This document shows positions 11,879 to 24,409 of a stretch of DNA of 64,000 bases, in pieces. Position 1 is the first letter of the stretch. Each line of letters opens with the position of its first letter. Under the pieces are notes generated by a model. The model did no database searches, had not been told where the DNA came from, and saw nothing but the letters and a program-made list of their open reading frames with translations. The position numbers and the translations under genes were made by a program. The DNA comes from Varanus komodoensis (Eukaryota > Chordata > Lepidosauria > Squamata > Varanidae): positions 33,101,934 through 33,165,933 of the forward strand of contig NW_025335268.1 of NCBI RefSeq assembly GCF_004798865.1, written 5' to 3'.

Positions 11879-14299
11879 GCTGACCAAGTCAGAGAAGCAA
11901 CAAAGAGACTGATTATTACAAAAAATGATGTCCTTATCATCATGGGGGATTGGAATGCTAAAGTGGGAAGCCAAAAGATAACCAGAATAACAGGCAAGTT
12001 TGGTCTTGGAGTACAAAATGAAGCAGGTCACAGGCTGGTAGAATTTTGTCAAAAGAATACGATGGTCATAGCAAACACTCTTTTCCAACAACCCAAGAGA
12101 TGACTCTACACATGGACATCACCAGAGGGTCAACACAGAAATCAAATTGGCTATGTGCTCTGAGCCAAAGATGGAGAAGCTCTATACAGTCAGTAAAAAC
12201 TAGACCAGGAGCTGACTGTGGCTCAGATCATGAGCTTCTGGTTGCAAAATTTAGGCTTAAATTGAAGAGAGTAGGGAAAAGCACTAGGCCACTCAGGTAT
12301 GACCTAAATCATATCCCTGATGCATATACAATAGAGGTGACAAATAGATTAAAGGAATTAGATCTGATAGACAGAGTGCCTGAAGAACTATGGACGGAGG
12401 TTCACAACATTGTACAAGAGGCAGCAACTAAAACCATCCCAAAGAAAAAGAAATGCAAGAAAGCAAAATGGCTGTCTGAGGAAGCTTTAGAAATAGCTGA
12501 GGAAAGAAGGGAAGCGAAAGGCAAGGGAGAAAGAGAAAGATACACCCAATTGAATGCAGAATTCCAGAGAATAGCTAGAAGAGATAAGAATGCCTTCTTA
12601 AATGAACAGTGCAAAGAAACAGAAGAAAACAATAGGATAGGGAGGACCAGAGATCTCTTCAAGAAAATTTGAGACATGTAGGGAATGTTTCATGCAAAGA
12701 TGGGCAAGATAAAGGAGCAAAATGGCAGGGACCTAACAGAGGCAGAAGAGATTAAGAAGAGGTGGCAAGATTACACAGAAGAACTATACAAGAAAGAGCT
12801 TAACATCCCTGATAACTACGATGGGGTGGTCACTGACCTCGAGCCAGACATCCTGCAGTATTAAGTCAAATGGGCCTTAGGAAGTCTGAGCAACAACAAA
12901 GCTAATGGAGGTGACAGTATTCCAGCTGAGCTATTCAAAATCATAAAAGACGATGCAATAAAAGTGCTACACTCAATATGCAAGCAAAATTGGAAAACTC
13001 AACAGTGGCCACAGGATTGGAAAAGGTCAGTTTACATTCCGATCCCAAAGAAGGGCTATGCCATTTAATGTTCAAACTACCGCACCATTGCTCTCATTTC
13101 ACATGCTAGCAAAATTATGCTCAAAATCCTACAACCTAGGCTCCAGCAGTATGTGGACTGAGAACTACCAGAAGTACAGGCAGGATTTTGAAGAGGGAGA
13201 GGAACTAGAGATCAAATTGCCAACATACGCTGGATCATGGAGAAAGCTAGGGAGTTCCAGAAAAACATCTACTTCTGCTTCACTGACTATGCTAAAGCCT
13301 TTGATTGTGTGGAAACCAACAAATTGTGGCAAATTCTTAAAGAGATGGGAGTACCAGACCATCTTATTTGTCTCTTGAGAAACCTATATGCGGGTCAAGA
13401 AGCAACAGTGAGAACTGGACATGGAACCACTGATTGGTTCAAAATTGAGAAAGGCGTTCGGCAAGGCTGTATACTGTTGCCCTGCTTACTTAACTTATAT
13501 GCAGAGCACATCATGAGAAAGGCAGAGCTAGATGAATCACCAGTTGGAATTAAGATTGCTGGGAGAAATATCAACAACCTCAGATATGCAGATGATACTA
13601 CTCTCATGGCAGAAAGTGAAGAGGAACTAAAGAGCCTCTTGATGCGGGTGAAGGAGGAGAGCGCAAAAGTTGGCTTCAAACTCAACATTAAGAAAACCAA
13701 GATCATGGCATCTGGTCCTCTCACTTCCTGGCAAATAGATGGGGAAGAAATGGAGGTAGTGACAGATTTTATTTTCCAGGGCTCCAAGATCACCACAGAT
13801 GGGGACTGCAGCCAAGACATCACCCTGCCAACAAAAGTGCGTATAGTCAAGGCTATGGTTTTCCCAGTTGCAATGTATGGCTGTGAAAACTGGACCATAA
13901 GAAAGGCTGAGCGCAAAAGGATTGAGGCCTTTGAATTGTGGTGCTGGAGGAGACCCTCTGAGTCCCTTGGACCGCAAAGTGATCAAACCGGTAAGTCCTA
14001 GAGGAGATCAGCCCTGACTGCTCTTTAGAAAGCCAGATACTGAAGATGAAACTCAAATACTTTGGCCACCTAATGAGAAGGAAGGACTCCCTGGAGAAGA
14101 GCCTAATGCTGGGAACAATAGATGGCAAAAGAAGAAGGGGACGGCAGAGGATGATGTGGCTAGATGGAGTCACTGAGGCGGTTGGTGTGAGCTTGGGTGG
14201 ACTCCGGGAGATGGTGGAGGACAGGAGGGCCTGGAGGAGTGTTGTCCATGGGGTCGCGATGAGTCAGACAGGACTTCGTGACTTACAACAACAACAACA
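11879..14299 (+). mobile_element. BovB (RTE-clade) LINE, 5'-truncated
   Basis: The 3' two thirds of a BovB element in sense orientation. In order it holds the end of the apurinic-type endonuclease domain (GDWNAKVGS around 11949-11975), the linker, the reverse transcriptase, the C-terminal region and a CAA-repeat tail (14285-14299). The RT has the catalytic YADD at 13585-13596. It is preceded by RQGC and followed by the LMRVKEES block. The N-terminal half of the endonuclease is absent. The reading frame is broken by several stops and shifts (for example AGA to TGA at 12670-12672), and about two dozen codons are missing just before ITLPTKV near 13820. No functional protein is possible. It resembles the copy at 43684-44216 closely enough to suggest a fairly young family. 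Confidence 0.9.
13237..14001 (+). pseudogene. BovB reverse transcriptase, largest open segment
   Basis: A 254-codon frame inside the BovB element. It covers the RT palm: YAKAFDCV (motif A, about residues 18-25), RQGC (about residue 77), YADD (residues 117-120), and the connection region to WCWRR. It lacks the segment normally joining the SKIT..GDC strand to the ITLPTKV strand, so it is not a complete polymerase. The frame ends soon after WCWRR instead of running on to the usual FGHLMRR C-terminus, which is found in another frame from 14046. Confidence 0.85.
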
Positions 14300-15165
14300 T
14301 CATTGTATCTCTCCTCGGTTTTGTCTTCTCCAGGCTAAACATGCCCAGTTCTTTCAATCTCTCCTCGTAGAGCTTTGTTTTTAGACCACTTATCATCCTT
14401 GATGATTTCCTCTTGAACCCCATCTAGTTTGTCTACATCTTTCTTGATGTGTTCTCCCTGGATCTGGGCACAATCAGATGGATCCTGACTAGTGCTAAAC
14501 AAATCACAGGATTTGGAAGTGTTACTTCTGTTAATGCAACCCCAAATAACATTTCCCCTTTTGCAGCCTTATCGCATTGTTGTTTCATTTCCAGCTTGTG
14601 AAACAACCCATTCTTGCTTGTAATATTGTTCAGCCAAGTATCCCTCATCTTGTAACTCTGCATTTGGTTCCCTTTTTCTAGATGTAGAACTTGACATTTG
14701 TCCCTTTTAAATCTAATTCAGCTGCTTTCAGACCAGCACTCCAGCCTATCAAGATCACTTTGAATTGTGTTGCTGTCTTCCAGGGTATTAACTTTCCTTT
14801 TTGTGTCATCTGCAAATTTGATCAGAATTCCCTGCACCTCCTCATTAATAAACATATTGAAGAGCATTGAAGCAAGGACTGAGCCTTTTTGCTGATCAGA
14901 ATGGCATAGGGCACTTTGTCAAAAGTCTCACTGAAGTCAAGATACATTATGTCCATAGCATTTCCACAGTCCACAAGGGAAGTTACCTGATCAAAAAATG
15001 AGATCAGAACAGTCTGGCAAGATTTGTTCCTGATAAATCCTTGCTGGCTTCTAGTAATCACTGCATTGTCTTGAAGTGCTCACAGACTGACAACTTTATT
15101 ATCTGTTCCACATATTATCTGCCAATTTTGGACAAAATATGAGTTTGATTATAAATGCGTTTTTC
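14300..15165 (-). mobile_element. CR1-like LINE, ORF2 fragment
   Basis: Antisense to PRKN. Read on the - strand, the piece at 14822-15061 matches the CR1 reverse transcriptase: QQGF..NKSCQT, then LDFS.TFDKVP (palm motif A). The piece at 14433-14663 matches the C-terminal half: RDTWLNN, then QCD.AAK. Frameshifts and stops break it up, and the FADD region is not clearly readable. It abuts the CAA tail of BovB directly. Older and more diverged than the BovB next to it. Confidence 0.8.
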
Positions 15166-16274
15166 AAAATTCCTCACGAGTCTATGGGAGCAGATGGGGC
15201 CAATGTGTCTGAGTTGTAGATGCTGTCCCTAGAAGCATGATAAGTTGCTGAGCAGTTTTAGTCCCAGAACTGGATAAGATCAGGGTCATGGTAGAGAAAA
15301 AAGATGATTGAAACATCAGCCATCAGTCAAAACCAGAACAGGGATTCTAGATGGTAGTAGTCTGAAAACAGTTTCAGATGTTTGCAAGGCAAACAAATAA
15401 ATGCAGGCAATTTCATAAGAGTTTAACTTTTTCTAGTCTGGTGATTTAGTTCAGATATATTCACCAGTGGGCCATTCCTGTTTCATTGTTTAAGTTTTGA
15501 AGACTGGGATCAGTAAGTCCCAGAAACAAATCTCAAAGTAAAAACAGTATTTACTAAATGAAATTCCAGGAATTTCTAGCAATCAAGCCAACCATAGGAA
15601 AGAGATGGATGTAAGTAGAGCAGGCCTGGAGTAAAGATTATCTTCTAGGAAACAAGAAGAAACAGAAGGCAGACAAATATGGAAGGCCCGGGTATAAACC
15701 CATTCATGTCAACACCTGAAGAAGGTGAATCTATCTAATAGACTTCCTACCCAAATAAATTCCACACATTTTTTAAACTATTGCAAACTATGTTTTGGAT
15801 ATAACCGTATAAATAGATCATTGCAAATGAGAAGCATTTCTACACTGTTGGAATAATCCTTCAGCATTTGTGCTCAGCATGAATCAACAGCAGGAGATAA
15901 TATCTGTCCTCCATTTTCTCCCAGTACCTTAGCAATTTCACACTGTGAGAGAAAATGTACCCAGGAGACCAACTAGATCTCAGTCCCACCCTGACCATTC
16001 AAGCAGACTAGAGTGTGTGAGAGAGAGTTCTCATCTACATATCAACATAATTTCTATGTTTACTTGCATCTCCCTACAGGATCCAAGTTCAGGGGAAAAA
16101 GGTCACATAAAGATATATTGTGTATATAATTTGGTGAAGAAGAAAACTAATATAAAGTTAACAGCTTGAAAAGATACAATAAATACTACGCTGAAGGTCT
16201 CTCTGTATTGCATGGGACTGTGCTTTGTTCAGTCTCCCTGTATCACCATGCTCTGCACAATAAAACTTGGTTGG
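15166..16274. other. Unassigned intronic sequence
   Basis: Nothing recognised; AT-rich, with no open frame of interest. Confidence 0.5.
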
Positions 16275-16352
16275 CCAACATTTTCCAACCTGGTGCTCTT
16301 CAGATGTATTGGTCTGCAACTCCCAGAATTCCTCAACTCTCATTTCCCCATA
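16275..16352. mobile_element. Palindromic hAT-like MITE, half copy
   Basis: Contains the hallmark 'CCAACCTGGTGCTCTTCAG' followed by 'CTGCAACTCCCAGAATTCC'. In fuller copies this is one arm of a long imperfect palindrome (see 24755-24889 and 34144-34247). Only one arm is kept here. Confidence 0.6.
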
Positions 16353-19205
16353 GTGCTAGATCACACAGTTAAGTATACAGGGACTCAAGCCAGGCTTTTA
16401 GGAGAAGAGAGGTCAAAGTCCTGGCAAACCTCTGACCTCTGGCTCTGAGGCAGAGTTCCACCAGTGTGTCCTTCACGTAGATGCCTGTCCTGCCCTGTGC
16501 CCACAAATGCCCAGTCTCCGTATTACCTTCTTAAGAATCATCAGTTCATTCCAGGAGTCAGGGCCATATGGTTTGTGTGTGTATCCAAAGTTTCAAGTCA
16601 GGTTGGGATGGCTGAAAAAACATAAAAAGGGCAGAAATCTAGATACCCATTAGTTTTAATGAACTTGTCATTTGCCACAAACAGCAGCACTATCTAAACT
16701 AATTTATAGCCAGCTGGAAATCAGCACTGCTGACTAATTAAGCCAGTGTGCTGTTGCATGGAAAACTCCCTGTTCAGCCAGTACTTCAGTCAAAGCCAAA
16801 GCTCCTTTCTAAGGGGTGGATTCCCTCTGCCTCTGGCTTTGCTCTCGAGGACTGCCCAAGAGCGACTGACTGCCGTTCTAGTGGAGGGCAGTCCTCTGCA
16901 GCCTCAACCTGCATCTGACTGTGACTGGGGCCCAGTGTACTGGCTTTCTTTATCTGAGGAATCGTCCTCCAGGGAGGACATGACAGTTTCATCAGTAATA
17001 TTTAAATATGTTCACATAAACCAGGTATGACAAATTACCTGCCCAAAGAATCCCACAAGCAGGGTATGAGTGCCGTAGCATCTTTCTGCCCAGTGTACAC
17101 AGGCACATTGCCTTTAATACTGGAGTTGGTAGTCTGTCACAGGCTCGCTCTGTATATTCACGCCATGCAGGTTGCTCTGCATATGACAGGATTCCCCAGT
17201 GTATGCCATGTTCAGAGGTTTGATACAGGTGCCATATTTGAAAGTGAAGCTGCAAAAAGCTGATATGATGATAGTCATAAGTTTTTGATCCATCACCAAG
17301 GAATCTCGTTATGGATATGTTAAACCTACATCACAGCATTTGGGTCTCATGACTGAAACAGAAACAGACAGTTTTTGCTGTGAACATTGTAACTGGGGAG
17401 CATCCATGTTTATAACATTATCAGAACAATTACCAAAATCAACAACACACTGTTTCCTGGATTGGACCACTTACTGCCTAAAGTCCTAGTCTAAATTAGA
17501 TTCTGGACATCAAGCAAGTTTCCATTGTCTCCCATGTATGATTTGATAGCTGTCCACTAAAATATCCCTGGAACATTAACTTTTAGAAATGGTCATGTTC
17601 TATCACAGAAATAAACTCTAGGAGTAATCATGACTTAACAGATAAATCCTGTATATCTGCTGGTGTCTGAGCAGTGGGCAGAGGCTCTCGTACAGGACAA
17701 TTGCATCATTACCATGTTGCAGGGACTGGAGGTTTCAGACTTTGCTTTGCCCATTGCATTGTGCACAAGGCCTCCATTCCACGCCTGCTCACGTTACTCA
17801 GGGCCATTTTAATGAAGCCTGTCAAGGGTGTGAAATGGATCAGTATTTAGCATTATAAATTGCATGTACAACACCACCAATCTGGAGGTACAAGACCACA
17901 GCCAGGGAGGGGGAAAGAATTAACCCGCACCTCTTGCTAGGTTTTGACCTAGACTGGACCCCTGCACTCACACTAGACTTAAACCTCTGCTTAAGGGGGA
18001 TTTTCATAGGTTCTGCTTGTAGTGAGTGATTTTAGCACATCATGTTTATATTGTATTATAAATCTACTCCATGCTGTTTCAGTTTCTGAGCGCTTGGGTG
18101 GGATAGGCTATAAATAACCTAGTGCCATTCTAGTATATTTGCGGTGTTTGTTTTAGGGTCTTGTTCTCTGGCTCAAACCCTTGAAATGAAGCAGACTGAA
18201 AATGTAGATTGTTCTTTTCTGTTGTATTCACCGATGTCGGCTGCTCATGGATTAGTTCACAAGTGAAAAAATAGGCCTTGTGTTTTGAAAGGTTTTTTTA
18301 AAAAATACTTAGCATGATCATTAAATCATATTATACTGGAAATGACCATACTGTCACAGTAGAAAGAATCTTGCTCTATGGATGAGTGAAATCAATTTGT
18401 TGGCTTGGAGAATTAAAGTTCTCCAGAAAGTGCCATAAATCTTCATGATGTATCTGAGTGCTTTAAGTTTAGCATTTGGATATTAAATTTAGTTGAAAGA
18501 TCTTTTAAAAAAAACCCCATGTAGTTAACCATCTCTATGATTCCTGTGTTCTGCAGAAGTTTATACATAAAAGTTGTTCCTACTAATATTAGCAATAACT
18601 TTCACTGCTTCAACATGCTTCTTGATTTATATCTTACAAACAAAAAGGAAATTGCTTCGAAAATGGCTTGAAACTCCAGCTAACTGCTCTTTTTATATAG
18701 TACAACTTTAATTTTGCTGATGACACTTGGTAATTTGTATTCATATTAATACTGACTTCGTTTTTCTCAGACTGTACCTTTGTCAGGATCTTTTGGAAAG
18801 GGTATTGTGACCCTTTTAATATTAAAATATGAGTAAAAATTAATGCTGAAATCTGGTTCATCCATATAGTGTATATGTAGTCTTTTTGTTTGGTTTGGAT
18901 TTGATTTCTGAGTAATGTACAAGCCCAGGTTCCTAATCACAAGTTGATCACAAGAGTGGAAAATTGTGACCCCGTATTTGTGTTGATCACCCTCAGGATT
19001 CTTCCTAGTTCTGTTGGCTCATGCATTCCTTCCTCCATGCAACTACAGCCACTGGACTGCTCCAGATGTGCCATTTTAGCATCTTTGAACAGAACCAAAA
19101 TTGTTCTATCAATTTTGCTTTTCCCTGATTATGCGATGAAGAGGACATTGGCTCAGTGTGGCTATTTTTCAATAGTTCCGAAAGCAAAATGTTCTTTTGT
19201 TAAAC
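16353..19205. other. Unassigned intronic sequence
   Basis: No gene or confident repeat. A GC-richer patch at 16746-16990 carries overlapping frames on both strands (94 and 68 codons) with no recognisable domain. Confidence 0.5.
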
Positions 19206-19528
19206 CAGAGGAAGGGAATCTCTTTCAGCCTGATGGCTGAATTCAGTTTTGGAGCTCTCTCTGATAGTGAGGGCCAAAGCCAAAGGGAGAAGAGCCAAAA
19301 TAAATGGTGGTGCCAACATGACAAAAATGCAGAATACCCCTGCAGAATACCCCTGCAAATCCCCCAGGAAAGGGATTTCAGCCTTCTAGAATGGAAGGAA
19401 ACTGCAGAAAAGCTGAGAAAACACTGAATGATTTGTGAGAAGGTGGTTGGGCCAGGGAAGACTGTGTGGAAATCTGAGGTAATCTGAAGTTCTGGATTTG
19501 GCCCTGGGCCGGAGGTTACCCACTCCTG
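19206..19528. mobile_element. hAT-like non-autonomous transposon
   Basis: The ends are imperfect inverted repeats: CAGAGGAAGGGAATCTC at 19206-19222 against the complement of the right end, CAGGAGTGGGTAACCTC. That is the CAG.GG...AACCTC pattern of hAT-type MITEs in reptiles. A 13-bp unit CAGAATACCCCTG is tandemly doubled near 19330-19355. The 8-bp flanks (19198-19205 and 19529-19536) do not match each other well, so the duplication has worn or the edges are off. No coding capacity. Confidence 0.55.
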
Positions 19529-21162
19529 TGCTGGTGTCATTTTGTGAGAACTTAAGATGGCAAATAATCAAAACATAATCAGAAACATGAAGGACACAAA
19601 AGAAGAGGTGTGGCCATGATTCACACTGGGAAGATCTCGGATTGAGCGCATAAACCACAGCTGGTAACTTTCCATCATTGTTTCATGGTTCCTCACAGGC
19701 CAAATAGTACCCTTTTTTATAATAATGGTAATGGTAACAAATTACTTCCCCACAAGTTCCTATTCTTTCTCAGAAGCTACAGATGCTGCTGGCCAAGGGA
19801 ATTAACTGATCCTCAAGGATCAGTCAAACGAGCTATTTTCTTATTCTCAGACAAGATGAAAATACAGAGGGCCAGCTGTTGCTTGAAAGTTATTTCTAGG
19901 GACTTAAGTAGCTGATTGAACTTTGCATCATAACAGCTGGGTGTATTAATTTGTCATGTTATGGGGTTGAAAACTCTGTAATTATGACAGCACCCCACAA
20001 GTTGATATTCCAGGAGGCTTTATAAGAATGGCACAATGTGTAATTGAGTCTGCCTGTGATCCCAAGGCCTTTCCCTGAAGGGGAAGTACTCTCTCATAGG
20101 GTTTATCCTTTAAGACTGAAGTAATAAATAAGGTATTTCGGTATTTATCTCCACACAGTGGCAGTTATTAAATGGCATGAATGATGCACTAAAGTCAAAT
20201 TAATTTGATTGTAAGCCTGCCATATTTTAATCTTTGTACAGCACCTTTCAGTTTTAGAAGTGATGATGATTATGATAATAAATAAATAAATAATCTTCCA
20301 AGCCGCATGAGGGTGTTGTTTCACGTTTCAACAGAAAGGGTCAAGATTTATAGCAATACTGAAAGACATCTATTAGATATACTCATGCCTAATAGTATAG
20401 TGCTGTATATGTCTATTTTGAAGTCAGGCCCACTTTGTTCTATGGGATTTGTTGTTTTTCAGGAATGTAGACCTTACAGTGTCTGATGTGATATTCTGAA
20501 TCACTTAAGAACCTGTATTAATATTGGAAATTGAAACTTGGCTAGTAATCTTTTGCAGGTGCTAAAATTATAATAGAAAAACACTTGGAAAGTTCCAAAG
20601 AACCTGGATGCTTATGATCATAGGAAGATTCTCGGTAAAGGTTAAGGCAAAAGTGGCACAGCTAAAGTTATTATATATAACTTTTTGAAAGAAAAAGTTG
20701 TGTGTATGTATGTGTATGGAACATAAACAAGAAAATATATGAATTCAAGTTTTGTCACTGCTACCTATAGGGCTGTTGAAAAAAAGTCCTCCATGTGTTT
20801 GTCAAGTACCAGAAGTGATACCAGGAAGAAATGCCGAGTACACCACTGACCAAGAACTGATACCGTATCTACCAGTGACCACTGGAGCAGGGTGTGATAC
20901 CCTGCCTCCTGGTCCCATTCTTGATGTCTGTAGATTGAGCTGAATATTGGAATAGTGTTTGCATAACTTAAATATCAAAGGTGTTGCAGCATGCCCTGCA
21001 CATTACACGACTATTGGCTTGAAGACCCTACATGCATACAGCTTTATGTTCATAGTTTGTCTTGCAGCTTTCCACTCAATGTGTGGATCCCGAAGGCAGG
21101 GCTGAGAGACAAAGTTCCCTGTTCCCCTTCTTCATATTCAATATAGGCATGAAGGAGTTCTT
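19529..21162. other. Unassigned intronic sequence
   Basis: Nothing recognised apart from a short AATA run at 20276-20294. Confidence 0.5.
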
Positions 21163-21608
21163 AAGAATGTAAGAGCAGCCATGCTGGATCAGACAAGGGT
21201 CAATTTAGACCAGGGGCCTCAAACTCAACTTACCCGGGGGCCGCTGGAAGTAGAGTCTGGGTGAGGCTGGGCCGCATCAAGTATTCCACCACCGTGGTGG
21301 TGGTGGGCCACTCATCCCGCGTCGCTCCCGGAGGCCGGCCCAGGCGCCGCCAGTGCTTTGAAGGCCGCAGGGCCCCTCCCCCATGCCCTGCCTGTCCTGG
21401 CAATTGGCCCGCGGGCCGTGAGTTTGGGACCCCTGATTTAGACCATCATTTAATTTGGACAGTGTCTGATCTGCTCCCCACGGGAAAGCCATAAGCATGA
21501 TGTGAGTGCAACTGAACCTTCCCAGCCATTTTCCCAGCATTTGTTACACATCGGCATACTGTCTGTGAGCAGCATATCACCATTAGGACTAGTAATTACT
21601 AGTATTTG
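21163..21608 (-). mobile_element. CR1 LINE 3' UTR fragment, split by a hAT MITE
   Basis: The outer parts (21163-21210 and 21436-21608) are one CR1 3' end in antisense. The terminal block reads AAGAATGTAAGAGC then CATGCTGGATCAGAC on the + strand, the complement of the GTCTGATCCAG...TTCTTATGTT end of reptile CR1s. The far part carries the matching GCATACTG.CTGTGA and CATTAGGACTAGTA blocks. A 225-bp DNA element sits inside it, so the CR1 is the older of the two. Confidence 0.7.
21211..21435. mobile_element. hAT-like MITE with perfect 8-bp target-site duplication
   Basis: The left end CAGGGGCCTCAAACTCA and the complement of the right end CAGGGGTCCCAAACTCA are near-identical 17-bp terminal inverted repeats. 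The element is flanked on both sides by ATTTAGAC (21203-21210 and 21436-21443), the 8-bp duplication expected of hAT transposition. It is GC-rich, non-coding and sits inside a CR1 tail. The 77- and 87-codon frames across it are artefacts of its base composition. Confidence 0.85.
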
Positions 21609-21774
21609 TCCATTCCCCTTTTCAAGCAATCTAAATTAGTGCTTATCATGGCAACTAGTGGCAGTAATATCTTTCCTTTAGATATTTTCTGTGTGAAAAA
21701 ATACGTCCTTTTCCCTCTCCTGACCTATCTTTACGGGACACAGGGAGAGAGGAGAGGAGAGGGAGAGGGAGATG

Positions 21775-21819
<45 letters not shown>

Positions 21820-24239
21820 TATTCTCTGTCTCCCCATCATGCATAATTTCCTAAACAGCCTTCAAATTAGCAACAGAGCTGTCAAATTTTATATATTGCT
21901 TTTGCTGGAATCTTCATATTAAGATTTAAGTTATGTTTTGTAGAACAACCAACCAACATAAACATTATATTCTAAACTTTGGATGCAGTTTTTTAAAAAA
22001 ATCTCATAGTATTCAGAGATGTGGGTGTTCCCAAGAATGACACTGGTTTTCTGATACCGCCATATAAATGCAATTTCTTCTAAATGCCCATCTATGGAAG
22101 TGTCATGACAAAAGCTGATCCTCTTTCAGTCCAAGTTCTCAATTCCATTTCAGAGAAACTTTCGCAGCTCACATTCTTCTTGTGGGTGGAGCTGAAGGCA
22201 AAAGGGGCCTGGGGCTAAGCAGATGGGGGTGGGGGTGGGATACAAGAACAGATCAGCTTAAGGCTGCTCCTGCCTCTCACTGACCTTCCAACATTTCAGA
22301 ATAGGCGGAAAACTGCAAAGAAGGTAGAAACTCAAATGGCTAGTGGTGCAACCAGGGAAAGGGGCATGTCTTCTGAATGTGGAATGGATTGTACAATTTT
22401 AAATTTCCTCGGGCAACAAAATGTCTGTTTTAGTTGTAATAATGGCTTAAATTTGAGAGTAGTATCATATGTGTAACATAGAATAATTTCTCACAGCAAA
22501 TGTAATTATAGTATGCACTCAAGACTTTACATATTTCTGTTTTGTATTTATGCAAAGGGTCTCAGAGCTTCTTAACCTGAGCTATTTATAAAGTGCTACA
22601 TCTCTTTAGCTGTAATTTAGGCTTTTTTACTCTTCCTTTCAAGAACAATCAAACACTATACCATATAAAATTAGTCTCATGAAGTCACAACATTTAATAA
22701 TAATAATTATAGTAACAACAAGAAAAAGAATAGAAACTTTACAATTTCAGATATGACAGCTGAATCTCCCACTTAGTTCAGTGCTCTACACACTGTTGGT
22801 ATTTAATAATCTTTGTGGCAAACTTCAGCATGTTTATCTGGATATAAGTTAAACTCAATTCATTTTCCTCAGAGAAAGCATGCTTTGGATTGCTCTTAGT
22901 TTTCCATCTGTTCTCAAAATGATTTTATTCCATAGAATGATCCATTTCTGGGATAAAGCTCCTAAGAACTGGTATGGGCATGCAAACTGATGTCATCTTT
23001 TCTCTTCAGTTTGGTGATATATTCGTGCTTTCTTAATGAAAGTGTGAGCTAGGTTTGGGTGCAAATTTTGTTTCACTACAACCTTGGCTAGTGTTACTAA
23101 GGTCTCTCTATAATTGGAAAAAAAAGAACTTGGGAATTTTAAAAAAATGAATATGGTAGAAACCAAAAGTAACAAATTTGAAAATCAGGGTCCGAGCTTT
23201 CGGTGCTTGCTCTGAAAAATGTGTATTTGAATTCCTGTGTATTTGACTGTGTTAGTGCTGAATTAGAGCCAAATCTTTTTCTGAAAAATTTTAACAGCTG
23301 TATGGTAGGCAAATACAATACAATATGGTTATCTCCTTCATAGCTATACCTATTGAATCTGGCTGGTAGAGATGGGTGAGAATTTTGTTGCAGATGTTTC
23401 AGTTTTGATAAGAATTTACCATCATTTGCACCAAGCAGAGAAAAAAAGTTTAATTTTAAAAAATGGAGTGGGAGGAAGCAAAACTGGCAGATTTACCCAT
23501 CCATGACAGAAATGGCTAAATGAGTCTTTGAACTGTGTATTAGAAATTATAAAATTTACTGTGTGTTGTTTTGATGGCATGGAGATTTGCCAGTACAACA
23601 ACTATGGTAGTAGTAATGGAATGGGTTTTTTCCCTTTTTCTTTTCTCTGCATGAACAGGGTAAATAAAAGAGAGCTATTTGTAAAGGTTCCCCCCGCCCC
23701 CACTAGCTGATTTCTCCTCCTTTAGGTTTTCCCAAGGTACGGATTTGCTAAAACCTGCCAATAACAACTGCCTATGGTCAAATCCAGAAGTTTTTCCATA
23801 TTCACAGGAAGGAATGCTATTGAAGTCAAGTGGTTAAAAGAAAATCAAATGGAAAGATTATAAATTTTGTTTGCCTCAGGAAGGAATTACAGAGGGCTTT
23901 GGGCTTCAATCTTAGCTAATGCCAAGATTGTATTTTATCTTTCCAAAGGGAGAGGCATCTAATGCTTTATCGCCTGTCTAGACTTAACATAAAACTTAAT
24001 ATATAGTAAATCGCATAACAAACAGGGAACCTGCTTAGTTAAACTATTGTAGAGCATGCATTTTCTTCTTTCTAATAATATATCTGAGCCGATACAGTAG
24101 GGGAGCCTGATCCTAACGAAGTATTATTGTGGATACATCCTGATAGTAGCTTCCTGCATACTGGCATGTGACAGAAGGTGCCCTTCCATTTTAACTGGGT
24201 ATGCAAAGAGCCCCTCACTAGCCACAGCCTGTGATATAG
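21609..24239. other. Unassigned intronic sequence
   Basis: Holds the (GA)20 microsatellite at 21777-21816 and a G-rich run at 22226-22239. Otherwise nothing recognised. Confidence 0.5.
21777..21816 (+). repeat. (GA)20 microsatellite
   Basis: Forty bases of uninterrupted GA, preceded by an impure GGAGA-rich run from 21742. The purine strand is the PRKN sense strand. Confidence 0.98.
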
Positions 24240-24310
24240 ATGGGGGGAAAATGCTAAATGGCAAATGCAAGATGGATGGGGGGGGGGAAGCTAAATGGCA
24301 AATGCAAGGT
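24240..24310 (+). repeat. 37-bp tandem duplication with poly-G
   Basis: GCTAAATGGCAAATGCAAG occurs at 24253 and again at 24290, each preceded by a run of G (10 G at 24278-24287). This is a two-copy tandem repeat of period 37. Confidence 0.85.
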
Positions 24311-24372
24311 GGAAATGTAAGGTATATTTGGAATGTGAGAAACAATATAAAATGTACTTGGGAGCTGAATTC

Positions 24373-24374
<2 letters not shown>

Positions 24375-24406
<32 letters not shown>
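24375..24406 (+). repeat. (CA)16 microsatellite
   Basis: Thirty-two bases of uninterrupted CA. The 149- and 122-codon frames that cross it on both strands are carried by the repeat and are not genes. Confidence 0.98.

Positions 24407-24409
<3 letters not shown>

Noticed and set aside
21261-21540. 77- and 87-codon frames in the GC-rich stretch
   Set aside because: They lie in the hAT MITE and reflect its base composition.
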